Shown: positions 1 to 10,123, numbered from the stretch's first letter. The stretch is DNA of 64,000 bases from CAVPCZ01 sp963702445 (GCA_963702445.1 CAVPCZ010000012.1:124001-188000), one strand, 5' to 3'. Notes: generated by a model from the sequence alone, not told the origin. Numbers and translations: made by a program.

Positions 1-257
1 CCATAGATGGCATAGCCGGCGGCTTCGGCATAATTCAGGGCATCGCTGACGTTGGTTCCTTTGGAGTATCCCGGATAATCAAGGGTATGGAACCCATGTA
101 TGCGTTTCCGTCGGGTCTCCGTACTGCAGCGAATTCCAGAGCGTCGCCCAGAGTTTCCCCCGTTTGAGGGTTTGTTTGCCCCAGGTGACCTGACCGGAAG
201 CGGGTTCCGGACAACGCCAGGAGCAATACCAGCAGGGCAGAGCGAGGTTCTCAGCAT
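1..257 (-). CDS. Secreted protein of unknown function, partial and frameshifted
   Basis: The gene runs off the left edge of the window. An ATG at 257 on the minus strand is followed by a hydrophobic stretch (LLVLLLALSG, read in a shifted frame) that looks like a signal peptide. Then comes a readable segment, VTWGKQTLKRGKLWATLWNS, and after another frame change YPGYSKGTNVSDALNYAEAA. At least two frameshifts are needed to join these pieces. It lies 30 bp downstream of the receptor gene on the same strand and is probably its operon partner. I do not recognise a function. The call of a secreted protein rests only on the signal-peptide-like segment. Confidence 0.4.
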   Translation of the reverse strand, partial: MLRTSLCPAGIAPGVVRNPLPVRSPGANKPSNGGNSGRRSGIRCSTETRRKRIHGFHTLDYPGYSKGTNVSDALNYAEAAGYAIY

Positions 258-288
258 AGGTGTTCGCGGTTTCACTGTCCACCCTTCT

Positions 289-3228
289 CTAGAAATTGAG
301 CATGAGTTGGAAGTAGATTTGCCGGGGCGGGACTTCATACGAATACCACTCCCACTTATTCGGCTCCGAGAAATCCACGGTTTTCGGTAAGTCGCTCGCT
401 ATCCGGCAGAGAGGGATTCTCCATATACCGGATGAGATCGTCGCCGTCCAGCAGCCGCAGGAATTTCATGATCCAGCAGATTCTTGATATCGACACTCAA
501 CTCCGCGCGCACACCGAAAACGTCGAAACCCTTCGCGATCTTGAGGTCGATCTGATAGATAGTTGAACCATCGCATGTTGTTCGGTTCGGTGGAAAGGTC
601 ACCCGCGGGCGTGATACGTGTACGGATCCCCCGGTCTCCACCAGAAATTGCGTATAGACGCAGAACATCGCTCAACGGATGACCGCCAAAGAGTTCCGGA
701 CCTTCGCCGTCGTCCATCGAAAGACTCGCCCACCCTTTGATGCGCTGGTAGTCGCCCCATGCTCCCCGTCCCTGCCGCAGTCCCTTCGGCACATCCACGC
801 TCGGGGAACCCGGTTCGTACATCGGCTGAACCCGACTTCTCCGTTGAACGACCAGTACACCTCGTGACTCAGTCCGAAATTGAACATCCCGTTGAAGCGC
901 GAGTCGATTTTCGTCTCGATCCCGCGCACATCGGAATAGCCGGAGTTGCTCACCATCAGCGCCTTGGTTGCCGTATATGTCGCGGCGTATACGCCGGTGA
1001 TCACGGTTGCCTCGCGCGACGCGTCCTTGTAGTATCCCGTCACGTCGAGTTTGAGCATGTCGGCGATGTTGTAATCCACGCCGAGTTCATACTGAATCGT
1101 CCGCTCGTATCCCATTTCTGGATTGCCGTAGTACCCCTGCCATTCATCCATGAACGTGGTCTGTTTCGCATAGGGGTTCAGGACGCTGTCCATCGCTTCC
1201 GTGTAGTTCACGAACGGAAACCCGAACATCTTCGTCCACGACGGTCTCTGGTAGAAGTGTCCGTACACAAAATGGAGAACGGCATTGTCACTCATCGGAT
1301 GGGAAATGCCGATGCGGGGAGCGATGGCGACCTGCAATGCCGTGGTCTCCCGTTCCGGCGTCCCGGGAATTCCCAGCGGGGCTCCGGGATCATGCCCGGG
1401 CGTTGCCAGCTGAAAGGCAAGCGGGATCAAACATGTTTTTCGGCGCATCCCGGTTCTGGTTGAAGAAATCCCCCCGGACGCCCAGATTCACCACGAGCCC
1501 CGGCGTTTCGATCTTGTCCTGCACGTAGACACTTCCTTCATAAGGATTCCCGTCGAACACATTCATGTCGTTGGTCCGTCTTCCCGCCTGGACGCCGGCG
1601 AAGTTCTCATAATTGAAATCATGCGCCTTGACCGCAAATCCCGCCTTGATGTTGTGGGTCTGCGTGATCTGATTCGTATAGTCCCCTTTCACCTGATACG
1701 ATTGCGAAAACATTTTCGTCCAGGTGTGGAAGTAGCCCTGCTCGGTGAACCGGGGATGCATCAGCGTACGATCATCGCGGGTGGACCAGAGCGAGTCGGG
1801 AATACGATGATCCCTGTCCGATCTGTCCATCCTGTCCTTCAGGTAGCTGACGGTCAGTTCGTAGAACGACTGGGCATTCAGCACGTGGGTGATCTTCCCG
1901 TACAGCTGGGACCATTCCCGGAGTTCGGGCCACTGGCGGTAGGTCGCCCCGAAGGGATTATACTTTGCGCGGGCAAATTGTTCATCTATCCGCATCGGGG
2001 CAAGCCAGGCGGATTCCTGTCCGGATTCAAAGGTGTTCGCATTTGTGGCTGTATAATCCGCGCTTTCGTATCCACCCACAAATCCTCCGAAGCGGACTTT
2101 GAACTCCGGAGACAGTTTGAAGTTGACGTATCCCTGCACATTGTACTCGGGGTTGTACGGGATCGCCTGCGGAAAAATACCGACGGCCTTCTTGTAGCGT
2201 CCCGATATCAGAAAACTCAGTTCGTCCGTCACGCCGCCGAGGAGTGTTCCTTCGAATTCATATTGTGCACGCTCCGCATAGTTCCCCAGCGTGTCATTCG
2301 GCGTTATCTGTTTGCGCCACGCCGTCAGAAGAGAGTCGGGGTTAAGCTTGTAATAGCGGCTGTTTTCGTCATTGGACTGTGCGGTCCAGTAGTCGAGACC
2401 GGTCGTCGCATAGTCGTTATTGTCTTTGCTGTACAAATTCCGGCCGAAATGGTATACGCCCGCAGGACGTACACGTGACAGGAGCGTGCCATGAAGACCG
2501 GAGGACGCTTCTTTGGAAACGATGTTAATAATCGCCGATCGGCCTTCGCCGTATTCGGCGTTGTATCCCCCGGTCAGCACGGATATTTGTTCAATGGTCG
2601 AGGTATTGAATCCGGAGTAGTTGTCCGAGACCAGCCCGCTGTTCACGGAGAGATTGTCGACCATCATGACCGCCTGCACGTTCGAACTGCCGCGGACATA
2701 TCCCCTTGTCCTTCCCCGTTCCCACGCAAGGTTGGAGTTGTCGGCAAAGATGCCCGGCTGGGTCGCAAGCACCTCCCCGATGGTTCTGGCTCCGGAATTC
2801 TCAATCGCCATGCTCGTCACGATCTGTTCGCTCGCCGTGAGGTCCTTGTCAATAACCGGGCGTTCTGCAACGATATTGACCACCTCTCCTTCGATAATCG
2901 TTGACGACAGGGCAACGCTCTTTGTGGTCGTTCGATCGATGGCGACAAGGACATTACTGATATTGACCGTTTCGTACCCCAGCATCGAAACGATCAGGGT
3001 GTATGTCCCGGGTGATACATTGAGGACGAAATATTCGCCGTTGACGTTTGTGGACGCCCCTGCCGAAAGGCCCTTCAGGACCACATGAGCGCCTATGATG
3101 GGTTCCCCTGTGGTCTTGTCAGTGATTCTGCCCGCGATTTTCCCCATCGTCCCGGAGAAGAGGAAGTGCGGAAGAATGAGCAGGAGGAAGAGATACGGAA
3201 GAGTACGGAAGGGAACTGATCTGCGCAT
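289..3228 (-). pseudogene. TonB-dependent receptor with carboxypeptidase-like N-terminal domain, multiply frameshifted
   Basis: Outer membrane transporter that would import a ligand, probably a saccharide, using TonB energy. The start at 3228 gives a signal peptide (MRRSVPFRTLPYLFLLLILP). A carboxypeptidase-regulatory-like repeat follows (AGRITDKTTGEPIIGAHVVLKG, about residues 28-110), then a plug domain (RGYVRGSSNVQAVMMVDNLSVNSG, NAEYGEGRSAIINIVSKE) and beta-barrel strands. The frame is intact to about 1425. After that the barrel can be followed only by changing frame repeatedly (near 1425, 820, 570, 490 and between 370 and 400) to a typical barrel end, PPRQIYFQLMLNF and stop, at 289. Full length would be about 980 residues, normal for the family. 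It lies 110 bp downstream of a LacI regulator on the same strand, so joint control is likely. The cluster of shifts in the last 1.1 kb could be sequence error or real decay. Confidence 0.85.
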
Positions 3229-3338
3229 CACCGTGGTCCTTTGCCGATAAGTCTCTGGAGTCCGACCTTTGAGCGAATGCTGCGATTGGAGAACCGGCAG
3301 TTTGTTGTCCTGGGCATCATGGCGTGATCGTGCTGGCA

Positions 3339-4378
3339 TCAGGCGTGACTCACGGCGTCGATATGTTGTGAGAGACGTGCGACGGACTCGCGGACAATAA
3401 GCCGTGGTTCGAGCAGCACCTGCTTGACCTCGGCATCGGGAGTCCGCATCCGGCGCAGAAGGAGCTTGACCCCCATCTCCCCCATCATCTCGATCGGCTG
3501 TTCGACGGCCGTAAGAGGGGTGAGAGATACGAGGCGAAACTCGGATCGTCAAACGTAATAAGGGATATCATTCCGGGTACCGCAACGGATTCCTCCGCAA
3601 GCGCCCGGAGCACTCCCAGCGCGATGAGATCGCCCGCGGTGAAGATGGCCGTGGGAGGTTCCTGCAGCTGGAGGAGGGACTTGGTCTCGAGGTAACCGTT
3701 GAGCGTACCGAAATCGTCGCCCACGGTGTACTCGTCGCGCACGGAGACATTCGCGTCTTTCATCGCCTGGAGAAAACCCTGAAGGCGCCCTTCATTGGCA
3801 TTGGTGCCCCGGAGCCCCTGTATGAAAGCGATTTTTCTGTGCCCGACGCGCAGGAGGTACTGGGTGGCCTGGTATCCTCCGCGGAAATTGTCGACACTGA
3901 TCGCATCAACGTCCAGACCTTTGGACCACCGGTCGATCATAACGAGCGGCGCATGCGACCGCACGAGCTCCCGGATGTGTTCGTCCTGCCGGCCGACTCC
4001 GGCGATAAGGAAGCCGTCAACGCGGCTCTCCCGGAGGCCTTTGAGCGATTTCTCCTCAATGCTGGAATCTTCATCGGAGTCCGAGATCAAAATGCTGTAT
4101 CCTGCCTTGCGCGCCTCTTTGGAAACACTCTTGACCATCATGGCGAAGAATGGATTGGACACATCCGGAACGATAAAACCGATCTGGTGGGTCCTCTGCA
4201 AGCGGAGCCCCCGGGCGATTTTGTTGGGAGTGTACCCGAGTTCTTCGGCGGCCTGCCGGACGGTGGCTTTCGTCACCTCGGAGATCTTCCACTTATGGGT
4301 GTTGTCATGAAGCACACGGGATACGGTCGAGACAGAGCAACCCGCCCTCTTGGCAATATCTGACAGAGTAAAAGTCAT
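3339..4378 (-). CDS. LacI-family transcriptional regulator (one frameshift near the 3' end)
   Basis: DNA-binding repressor or activator that senses a sugar. The N-terminus is a classical LacI helix-turn-helix (TLSDIAKRAGCSVSTVSRVLHD, residues 3-24) with hinge sequence ELGYTPNKIARGLR. A periplasmic-binding-protein-like sensor domain follows (IGFIVPDVSNPFFAMMVKSV; VDGFLIAGVG; GHRKIAFIQGL; ITFDDPSFASYLSP). The frame breaks at about 3515, in a run of four G. The expected C-terminus (TAVEQPIEMMGEMGVKLLLRR ... LIVRESVARLSQ) continues in the next frame to a stop at 3339, giving about 346 residues, the usual length. Two LacI-type operators lie upstream, so it probably regulates itself and the downstream TonB receptor. 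Confidence 0.92.
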
Positions 4379-4385
4379 GATTTCA

Positions 4386-4399
4386 TGCTAACGATTGCA
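4386..4399. promoter_or_regulatory. Putative LacI-family operator, proximal
   Basis: TGCTAACGATTGCA, an imperfect palindrome centred on CG, lies 8 bp upstream of the regulator's start codon. The right half (ATTGCA) is identical to that of the distal site. The central CG is typical of LacI-family operators. Assignment to this regulator is inference from position. Confidence 0.5.
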
Positions 4400-4529
4400 C
4401 AACAGTGTCATATTGATTGAGTTAGAAGGAATCTCATTGGATGATATTTCATCCGCATATGCCAAATCAAGAGGCGAAAAGGAGAAAAATCCGCAAAGAC
4501 GGATCACTACATGAGAAGGGGAATAATGA

Positions 4530-4543
4530 TGCAAACGATTGCA
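4530..4543. promoter_or_regulatory. Putative LacI-family operator, distal
   Basis: TGCAAACGATTGCA is a near-perfect CG-centred palindrome (one mismatched pair). It sits immediately downstream of the predicted -10 box of the regulator promoter, where a bound repressor would block transcription. It shares 12 of 14 positions with the site at 4386. Confidence 0.6.
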
Positions 4544-4545
4544 CG

Positions 4546-4574
4546 AATGTAGACAATTGCGGGATGTCTGTCAA
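4546..4574 (-). promoter_or_regulatory. Putative sigma70 promoter of the LacI gene
   Basis: On the minus strand, TTGACA (4574-4569) is followed after 17 bp by TACATT (4551-4546). Transcription would begin near the distal operator and leave a leader of roughly 150 nt before the LacI start. The -35 box is consensus; the -10 box matches 4 of 6 positions. Confidence 0.45.
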
Positions 4575-4617
4575 GTCTTTTTTTGGGATGGGGGGCCCAT
4601 AAACATCGAAAGGGGTG

Positions 4618-4639
4618 AAGGCCGGAAACCTCCGGCCTT
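4618..4639 (-). terminator. Short GC-rich hairpin at the metallophosphoesterase stop codon
   Basis: AAGGCCGG and CCGGCCTT form a perfect 8 bp inverted repeat around a 6 nt loop, overlapping the stop codon. No T-run follows on the minus strand, so factor-independent termination is uncertain. Confidence 0.3.
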
Positions 4640-5597
4640 ACCGTCGAAGCGGAAAAGTGAGCGTGAGCGCGTCACGGAAGGATGCAAAATCATCGTTCAG
4701 CATCCGTATGGTGAAGCGGACTTCCTCCGCCGTGATGCTGCAGCGCATGTAATGAAACATCCGAAGCTCCGTTTTTACCGGAAACTCATCAGTCCATCGC
4801 CGCTCCGCCCCGACAAGAAGAGGCTGTTGAAGTCCCCCTCCCCCCCCTATCACCAGGAAGTCCTTTCCACCGTTCTTGAAATGCTCCACCGCATGGCAAT
4901 GCCCGCTCACAAAGAGGCGGCACTTGGAGGCGGCCAGAAACGGGGGGACAAAGAACTGCTGCGCCTCCCTGGACGGGGAAACAATGGTGCTGTTCGTGTA
5001 CGGCGGATGGTGGCAGCCGACGACAACCAGCTCCACCGTGGAGTCCTTTTCCAGCCGCTCAAGCGTTTCTTCGTACCACGCCTGCTGTTTCTGAGCCTCT
5101 TCCGCTGAGAGATGGCCGAAATTCGAATTCAGAAGAACGACGGCAACCGGACCCAGACGCCGCATATACCCCGTGTTGTTCACATAGGGAAAGCGTTCCT
5201 CGAATTTCTGGCGACCCATCCCCGAAAAATAGATAAGCTCATGGTTCCCGAGAATGGGATAGTACGGGATCTTTTTCGCCGCGAGCCTCGCACCGAAGGA
5301 GTCGATCACCGCCCACGATCTCTCCAGAAATCCCAGCGCGATCTGGTCTCCCAGATGGAAAACTGCTGCAGGAGCGTCTTCAATGATTGCATCGAAAATC
5401 CTCGTGTGGGCGAGTTCGTTGTTATTCCAGTCGAGTTTCAGCTTTTCCGGCCAGAGAGGATTTTGCGTGTCGCTCACAAAATCCGCCCGGAGTGTGTCTC
5501 CCGGAGCGACCTGCTGGGAAATTGCGGGCGCAACACCCAACACAAATGCGGACAGGAGGATCGAACAGAATTTCAATGATTTTTCCCACAATCTCAT
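4638..5597 (-). CDS. Secreted calcineurin-like metallophosphoesterase
   Basis: Exported phosphohydrolase with a two-metal centre. From the ATG at 5597 the protein has 319 residues and a signal peptide (LKFCSILLSAFVLGVAPAISQQ). The family motifs occur in order: SDTQ in place of the usual D-x-H (about residue 41), GDQ (about 81), GNHE (about 114), GCHHPP (about 192) and GHCH (about 229). A glycine-rich segment (VIGGGGGLQQ) follows, as in purple acid phosphatase-like proteins. Substrate is unknown. It stands alone, with its promoter region shared with the divergent gene at 5871. An in-frame start 30 bp upstream would put extra polar residues before the signal peptide and is less likely. Confidence 0.88.
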   Translation of the reverse strand: MRLWEKSLKFCSILLSAFVLGVAPAISQQVAPGDTLRADFVSDTQNPLWPEKLKLDWNNNELAHTRIFDAIIEDAPAAVFHLGDQIALGFLERSWAVIDSFGARLAAKKIPYYPILGNHELIYFSGMGRQKFEERFPYVNNTGYMRRLGPVAVVLLNSNFGHLSAEEAQKQQAWYEETLERLEKDSTVELVVVGCHHPPYTNSTIVSPSREAQQFFVPPFLAASKCRLFVSGHCHAVEHFKNGGKDFLVIGGGGGLQQPLLVGAERRWTDEFPVKTELRMFHYMRCSITAEEVRFTIRMLNDDFASFRDALTLTFPLRR

Positions 5598-5747
5598 AGT
5601 TGTCTCCCCGCAACACATTCTCCACACTGCGTGGACTCTCCTCGTTCATCCCCCCCCCCGGACACAAACCTCTCCGAGAATTGCGGCTGATGACCGGATG
5701 AAATGGGTAAGAATGTACAAACTCCGCGGTTTCAAAGCAAGGTCGGG

Positions 5748-5777
5748 TTGCCAGAGAAGAGACACTTTTTTTACATT
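5748..5777 (+). promoter_or_regulatory. Possible promoter of the gene at 5871
   Basis: TTGCCA (5748-5753) and TACATT (5772-5777) are separated by 18 bp, about 95 bp upstream of the start codon. Both boxes match the consensus only partly, so this is a weak call. Confidence 0.3.
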
Positions 5778-5870
5778 TTTGTGACAACAAGTAGACGGAA
5801 ACTGTTAGTTTCTCCTTTGAGCAGAATGGGAAATCAGTGTCATCTGCAGAACCGACAACTTGAGGCAACC

Positions 5871-6998
5871 ATGACCCGTCAGGCGTTTTCCTGCACCCTC
5901 CTCTTCGCACTGCTGATCGCGGGCCCTTCCGGTTTCGCACAGATAACGGGAGATCTGGTGATCCTCAGCCCCCGTGTTGGCGAGTATATCGACGCAGCGG
6001 AGAGTAAATTCTTCCATGTGTTTCAGAGTGTGAAGGGGCTTAAACGTGCCCATGTTATCGTGACACGGGATTCTCTCCTTTACGTGATCTTCGAGATCGA
6101 GAATCCACCTTTACCCCCGAAAACAGAATACATCCAATACTCGCCCACTCTCCTCAACGTGATTGCAGAAAAGATCGAGCACATAGAGGGTCTAACGGAC
6201 GGAACATATGTGATGGGGACTCAGCCGGCGATCCTCACAACCATTCATGGCACCAGCCCGGCAGTCCGCGTTCCGACCCGGCGCCACGCCGTCCGACCGC
6301 CTCCGAAGAACGATACAGACGAAACCTGGAGGATGTACTTCCATTCGCAGGACCTGTGGTTCCCAGGAGCACGCGTTACCCACAGTTCGGCATGACTGCG
6401 GGGGTATCCACATACAATCCGGATTTGTCGGAATTGCCGAGCCTTATTACATCAGTAGAAGACTACTACCGTCAGACCGGATATCCCATCCGCTATCTCG
6501 TTCCCGATGATGACCCCGGAATGGTATTGCTGTTCTCTGTGAGCGTGGTTCTTTCACCTTCATTTGAAATGAGTCTTGACGTCGCATACCAGGAGGGTCT
6601 CCTGACGGTTAAAACGGCGGCGATCGGTGCCCGGTATTTCCCCGCGTTGCTTCATTATCTTTGACGGTCTGCGAGGGTTTCTCACTGCGGGTATGCAGAT
6701 TAACTCGTATTCCATTTCCTCTCAATTGAATTACGGAGACCACATCGGCCCGGATGACGCTCTGGGACGGTACATGATTCTTGACCCGGATGTCGATCTG
6801 CGGGAAATGAAAGAAGGGTCGTGCCTCTTCTCGGAGGCGGCATCGAATTCGGTCACACCGGGGAAAATCCGATCGGACTGAGCGTTTTCACCAAGTATCT
6901 TCTGGGTCCGCAACTCATTGTTTCGTCACGAACCGGGAGCTGCGCAGATACAGACCGGTGGTGCGATGTTCGGTCTTTCTCTCACCCTGTACTTCTGA
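5871..6998 (+). pseudogene. Probable outer membrane beta-barrel protein of unknown function, frameshifted
   Basis: The ATG at 5871 gives a signal peptide (MTRQAFSCTLLFALLIAGPSGFAQ). A mixed domain follows (DLVILSPRVGEYIDAAESKFFHVFQSVKGLKRAHV; residues 25-130). The frame then changes near 6340, 6650 and 6830. The later pieces read like barrel strands (GMTAGVSTYNP; VLLFSVSVVLSPSFEMSLDVAYQEG; GGGIEFGHTGENPIGLSVFTKYLLGPQ) and end GAAQIQTGGAMFGLSLTLYF at 6998, a C-terminal phenylalanine typical of outer membrane barrels. The joined product would be about 375 residues. It lies just upstream of a lipoprotein gene (12 bp gap), so the two are probably one surface module. No named family recognised. 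Confidence 0.6.
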
Positions 6999-7010
6999 AG
7001 GAGACCTCCC

Positions 7011-8569
7011 ATGAATCCGAACCCGCGTATTGTTTTGTGCTCCTCGCGGTACTGCTCGCCGCCGGATGCCAGACCACGGAGCGTATCACACAACGGTCAA
7101 GTCTCATGGAGGCCGCGTAGAGGGGGCATGCGCAATCCGATATTCTCGCCGTTGATTCGACCGTCGTGCACCTCACGGCGTACACCGTCACGGACAGCGG
7201 CGTTATCGGGAGGGGATCCCGTCGTTCACACGAGCTCATCGAACCATTCGACGGGTCGATTCCGTTTTCCGATATGGTCTATATAGAAACCGAATCGATT
7301 GCGGGATTCAGGACCATACTCGCGGTCGGAGCTGTGGCTTTTGTTGCCGGCTCGGTCATTTCCATCGTGACGGAATCAGCGGCATCCGGTTTCACGGTGC
7401 AGGATCAGACGCATTTGTTCGATCCGCGACACGTCCCTTCTAGCGGCGGCCATTCATGTCCGACACTGTATTCCTGGAACGGTTCTGCGTATTCGCTTGA
7501 AGGGGAAGCCTTTGGCGTGGCATGGGGGAAGGCCCTGGAGATGACGACCTGCACACTTCTCCCTTCGTTGATCCCCGACAAAGGTCTCCTTCTTGTACAG
7601 GTCCGCAATGAACGCCCCGAAACCCATTATCACAACCAACTCACACTGCTCTCCGCCGAGGTCCCCCGGAGAACACTCGCCGTGCAGTGGACACGGAAAA
7701 CAGACTCCTCACCCTCTCACGGCCGGTGCGGTCAGTCGCTGCACGTACGGAGGAGGGCACTGCAGTCGGGCCTGCGCTGGCAGATCGTGATGGCGTGTAT
7801 TGGCAGTCATCACTCTCCAGCGCGCACCCGGGTGGTTCATTCAGGGATGTCATCGATCTGCGGTTCCTGCCTCTGTCGGATGCGCGGGAAGGGAACTCTG
7901 GCCGTCAGCGCCATCAATACCGACATCTTCAGCGCTGTCCTTTCACAGGTGTCCGCCGTCCTGGGCGATGCAACCCTCGAGTTCATCCACGCTCTGGAAA
8001 ACGACCACGAAGTGATACGTCAGATGCAGTCCTGGCAGGAGGAGTGCGCGTTGCGGGTCATGGTGCGGAGCGGGGATCACTGGAGGGAAGCCGGAAGGAT
8101 CCTGCCGGAGGCCAATACGGTCCCGTTCACCAGGGCGGTTCCGCTGAACCTCTCGGGTATCGGTGATACGGTGGACATTAGATTGGAATGTCTGGCCGAT
8201 GTCTGGAGGATCGATGCGGTCTGCGCTGGATCGCACACCACCGTGGATCATACCGTGGAGCAGGGTGCCCGGAATGATGTTTCACAACAGGCACCGGGCA
8301 GGACGTCGCTCCACAGCTCGCGGTCGCGCGATGAACGCCGGATTGCCGTTCTCCCTTCGCAAACCATCGACATTATCTCCCCGGCGCTGCCGGCACGGCT
8401 GAAGACAGCGCGGGTCTATGCACTTGAGGCAACCGGGTATCTGCATGAATGGATGCCGTCCCGGAGGAACACGCCTGATCCGTTGTTCCTGGCGAGCGGA
8501 TCAGATCGGATAACATACCTGAAGATGCTGCTTGCGACATCGCAACATACTTCTCCCGGCCATCTATAG
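7011..8569 (+). pseudogene. Lipoprotein of unknown function with a CPTLYSWNG motif, frameshifted
   Basis: The ATG at 7011 follows an AGGAG-type ribosome site. With a frame change near 7030 it encodes a lipoprotein signal, VLLAVLLAAGC, cysteine being the lipidation residue. A second shift near 7118 leads to a polar segment and a hydrophobic helix (FRTILAVGAVAFVAGSVISIV), then to the most distinctive stretch, SCPTLYSWNGSAYSLEGEAFG, near 7456-7520. Between about 7690 and 7885 the correct reading is again in another frame (VDTENRLLTLSRPVRSV). The last 220 residues are beta-rich and end at 8569. Similar CPxxYSxxGxxYxxxGE segments occur in uncharacterised secreted proteins of Bacteroidota and relatives; that comparison is from memory. 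Function unknown. Confidence 0.55.
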
Positions 8570-8625
8570 TGAATGGAGGGCAATGGGCTCACGCAACGGG
8601 CGGGACCAGGCTTTGCGATGGACCA

Positions 8626-9048
8626 TCACTCCCCATAGAGGGTTGCAACGATCTCCCTGCTCCCACCCCTGTCACGGTGTTCGCACAGATAAATTCCCTG
8701 CCATGTGCCAAGGTTGAGACGGCCGTCCGTGACCGGTATGGTGAGGCTGTTGCCGAGCAGCGAGGCCTTGATATGCGCCGGCATGTCGTCGGAACCTTCG
8801 GTATCGTGCGTGTAGTGAGGAGCGTTTTCCGGTGCAATCACATTGAAGTGTCGTTCCAGATCCGACCGGACACTGGGATCGGCGTTCTCGTTGACGGTCA
8901 GCGATGCCGACGTATGCCGGATGAAGAGGTGCAGAATCCCCCGGCGTATACCGGAGAGTTCAGGAATCCTGGAGAGGATCTCGGAAGTGACCAGATGAAA
9001 ACCCCGCTTTCGCGGGGCAAGGACGAATTCTTTCTGGCTCCAGACCAT
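8626..9048 (-). CDS. yjbQ: YjbQ family protein (UPF0047)
   Basis: A compact cytoplasmic protein of 140 residues, the normal length for the YjbQ family, whose members have been reported to have thiamine-phosphate synthase activity in E. coli. Characteristic segments are GFHLVTSEI, GILHLFIRHTSASLTVNENADPSVRSDLE (residues 39-67), ENAPHYTHDTEGSDDMPAHIKASLLG and LNLGTWQGIYLCEHRDRGGSREIVAT, holding the conserved histidines. The ATG at 9048 lies 8 bp past the deduced stop of the dioxygenase gene, so the two form an operon. In the raw sequence the two are read as one long frame, but that results from a frameshift in the upstream gene. Confidence 0.9.
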   Translation of the reverse strand: MVWSQKEFVLAPRKRGFHLVTSEILSRIPELSGIRRGILHLFIRHTSASLTVNENADPSVRSDLERHFNVIAPENAPHYTHDTEGSDDMPAHIKASLLGNSLTIPVTDGRLNLGTWQGIYLCEHRDRGGSREIVATLYGE

Positions 9049-9056
9049 CCGGACTC

Positions 9057-9891
9057 CTACCGAATCAAACCCAGTTTCTTCTCCGCCTCCCGGCCCGCTT
9101 CTTCCACGCTGCGATGCTCGCGGTCGAGCCTGTCCGTACTGCTTCACCGGCACAATACCCTGCGGGTTATAGTGATACCGGTCCACCCCGCGGCAGAGGT
9201 ATGTGGTAAAATGCGGATTGACGGCGAGGTCGCATTTTACGTTCGTCCGGGAATACCGGATCGTCAAACCGGCGCGCCGTTTGTCCGACGGATTGCCGGG
9301 GGATCCATGCACGAGTTTATCATCGTGTATGGACACTTCGCCGGCATGTAACGTGGCCGGCACGGCGATGTCTTCCCGGAACTGCCCCCGTTCGCATTCC
9401 AGCATCAGCACGGAATCCGTTTCGCCGACACGCACGTGCTTCAACAGCCCCGCCGTATGGGAGCCGGGGATAACGGTCATCGCGCCGTTCTCGACCGTGC
9501 TGTCATCAAAGGCGAGCCAGACGGTCAGAGACTCGTGGGGGTCAAGGGGCCAGTAGTAGGCATCCTGGTGCCACCCGACAGTGGAGAGGCTCCGCGGTTC
9601 CTTGATGAAGAAGTTGCTCCCCCAGAGAAAGAAATCGGGGCCGAGGAGATCTTCCACATAGTCCAGGATAACGGGATTCATGCAGATCTCGTAGAGAAAC
9701 CGGCTGGATTCGTGCCATTCGCGGATTTCTTTGGAGGTTTCCCCCGGGCGGAGGAGCTTCAGCAGTTCATTCAGGCCGAGGTTCAGGTTCTTCATTTCCA
9801 CCCCGGAAAATGCGGGTGGCAGCTTGTGCAGATAACCGATCCGCTCGAAATCCGACCGCTGTTCCGGTGTTAGCCGTTTCAGAACGGGCAT
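9057..9891 (-). CDS. Phytanoyl-CoA dioxygenase family (PhyH) protein (one frameshift)
   Basis: Predicted Fe(II)/2-oxoglutarate-dependent oxygenase. The ATG at 9891 begins MPVLKRLTPEQRSDFERIGYL. The iron-binding HxD is in VGWHQDAYYWPLDP (about residues 111-113), the distal histidine in DDKLVHGSPGN (about 198) and the 2-oxoglutarate arginine in RRAGLTIRYS. Length is about 278 residues, usual for the family. Near 9125 the frame shifts. The natural end (DREHRSVEEAGREAEKKLGLIR and stop at 9057) is seen in another frame, while the raw frame runs on into yjbQ. Substrate is unknown; a second PhyH gene lies at 32614. Confidence 0.88.
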
Positions 9892-10004
9892 CAGAAGTCC
9901 TCCTTTCGATGATTATCAAGATATGCCTCCTGGGAAACAGAAGCAAACCGTCCCGGTGCATAGATGCGGCCGGCGAAACGGCGTCTGCGCCGGGGATGTC
10001 CCCC

Positions 10005-10045
10005 GGAAAAAGAACAACGCCAGGAGAACGGTTGTTCCCCTGGCG
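10005..10045 (-). terminator. Rho-independent terminator of the 10124-10873 gene
   Basis: A 12 bp stem with one G-T type mismatch (CGCCAGGAGAAC, 10018-10029, pairing with 10034-10045) closes a 4 nt loop. On the minus strand it is followed by TTGTTCTTTTT. It lies about 80 bp downstream of the outer membrane protein gene. Confidence 0.75.
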
Positions 10046-10123
10046 TGTTGGGACGGGCGTATGCGCTCTTCAGGATTGTCCCGACTCCCGGACGGACCCG
10101 CGAGTTCCTCGCTTACCTGAGCA

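Noticed and set aside
5650..5660. Run of C residues upstream of the metallophosphoesterase as a possible phase-variation tract
   Set aside because: It lies outside any coding frame and upstream of the likely start. With so many indels in this sequence, homopolymer runs here are not reliable evidence.
8999..9016. CCCCGC-TTTC-GCGGGG hairpin
   Set aside because: It lies inside the yjbQ coding sequence and encodes conserved residues; there is no gene end for it to terminate.
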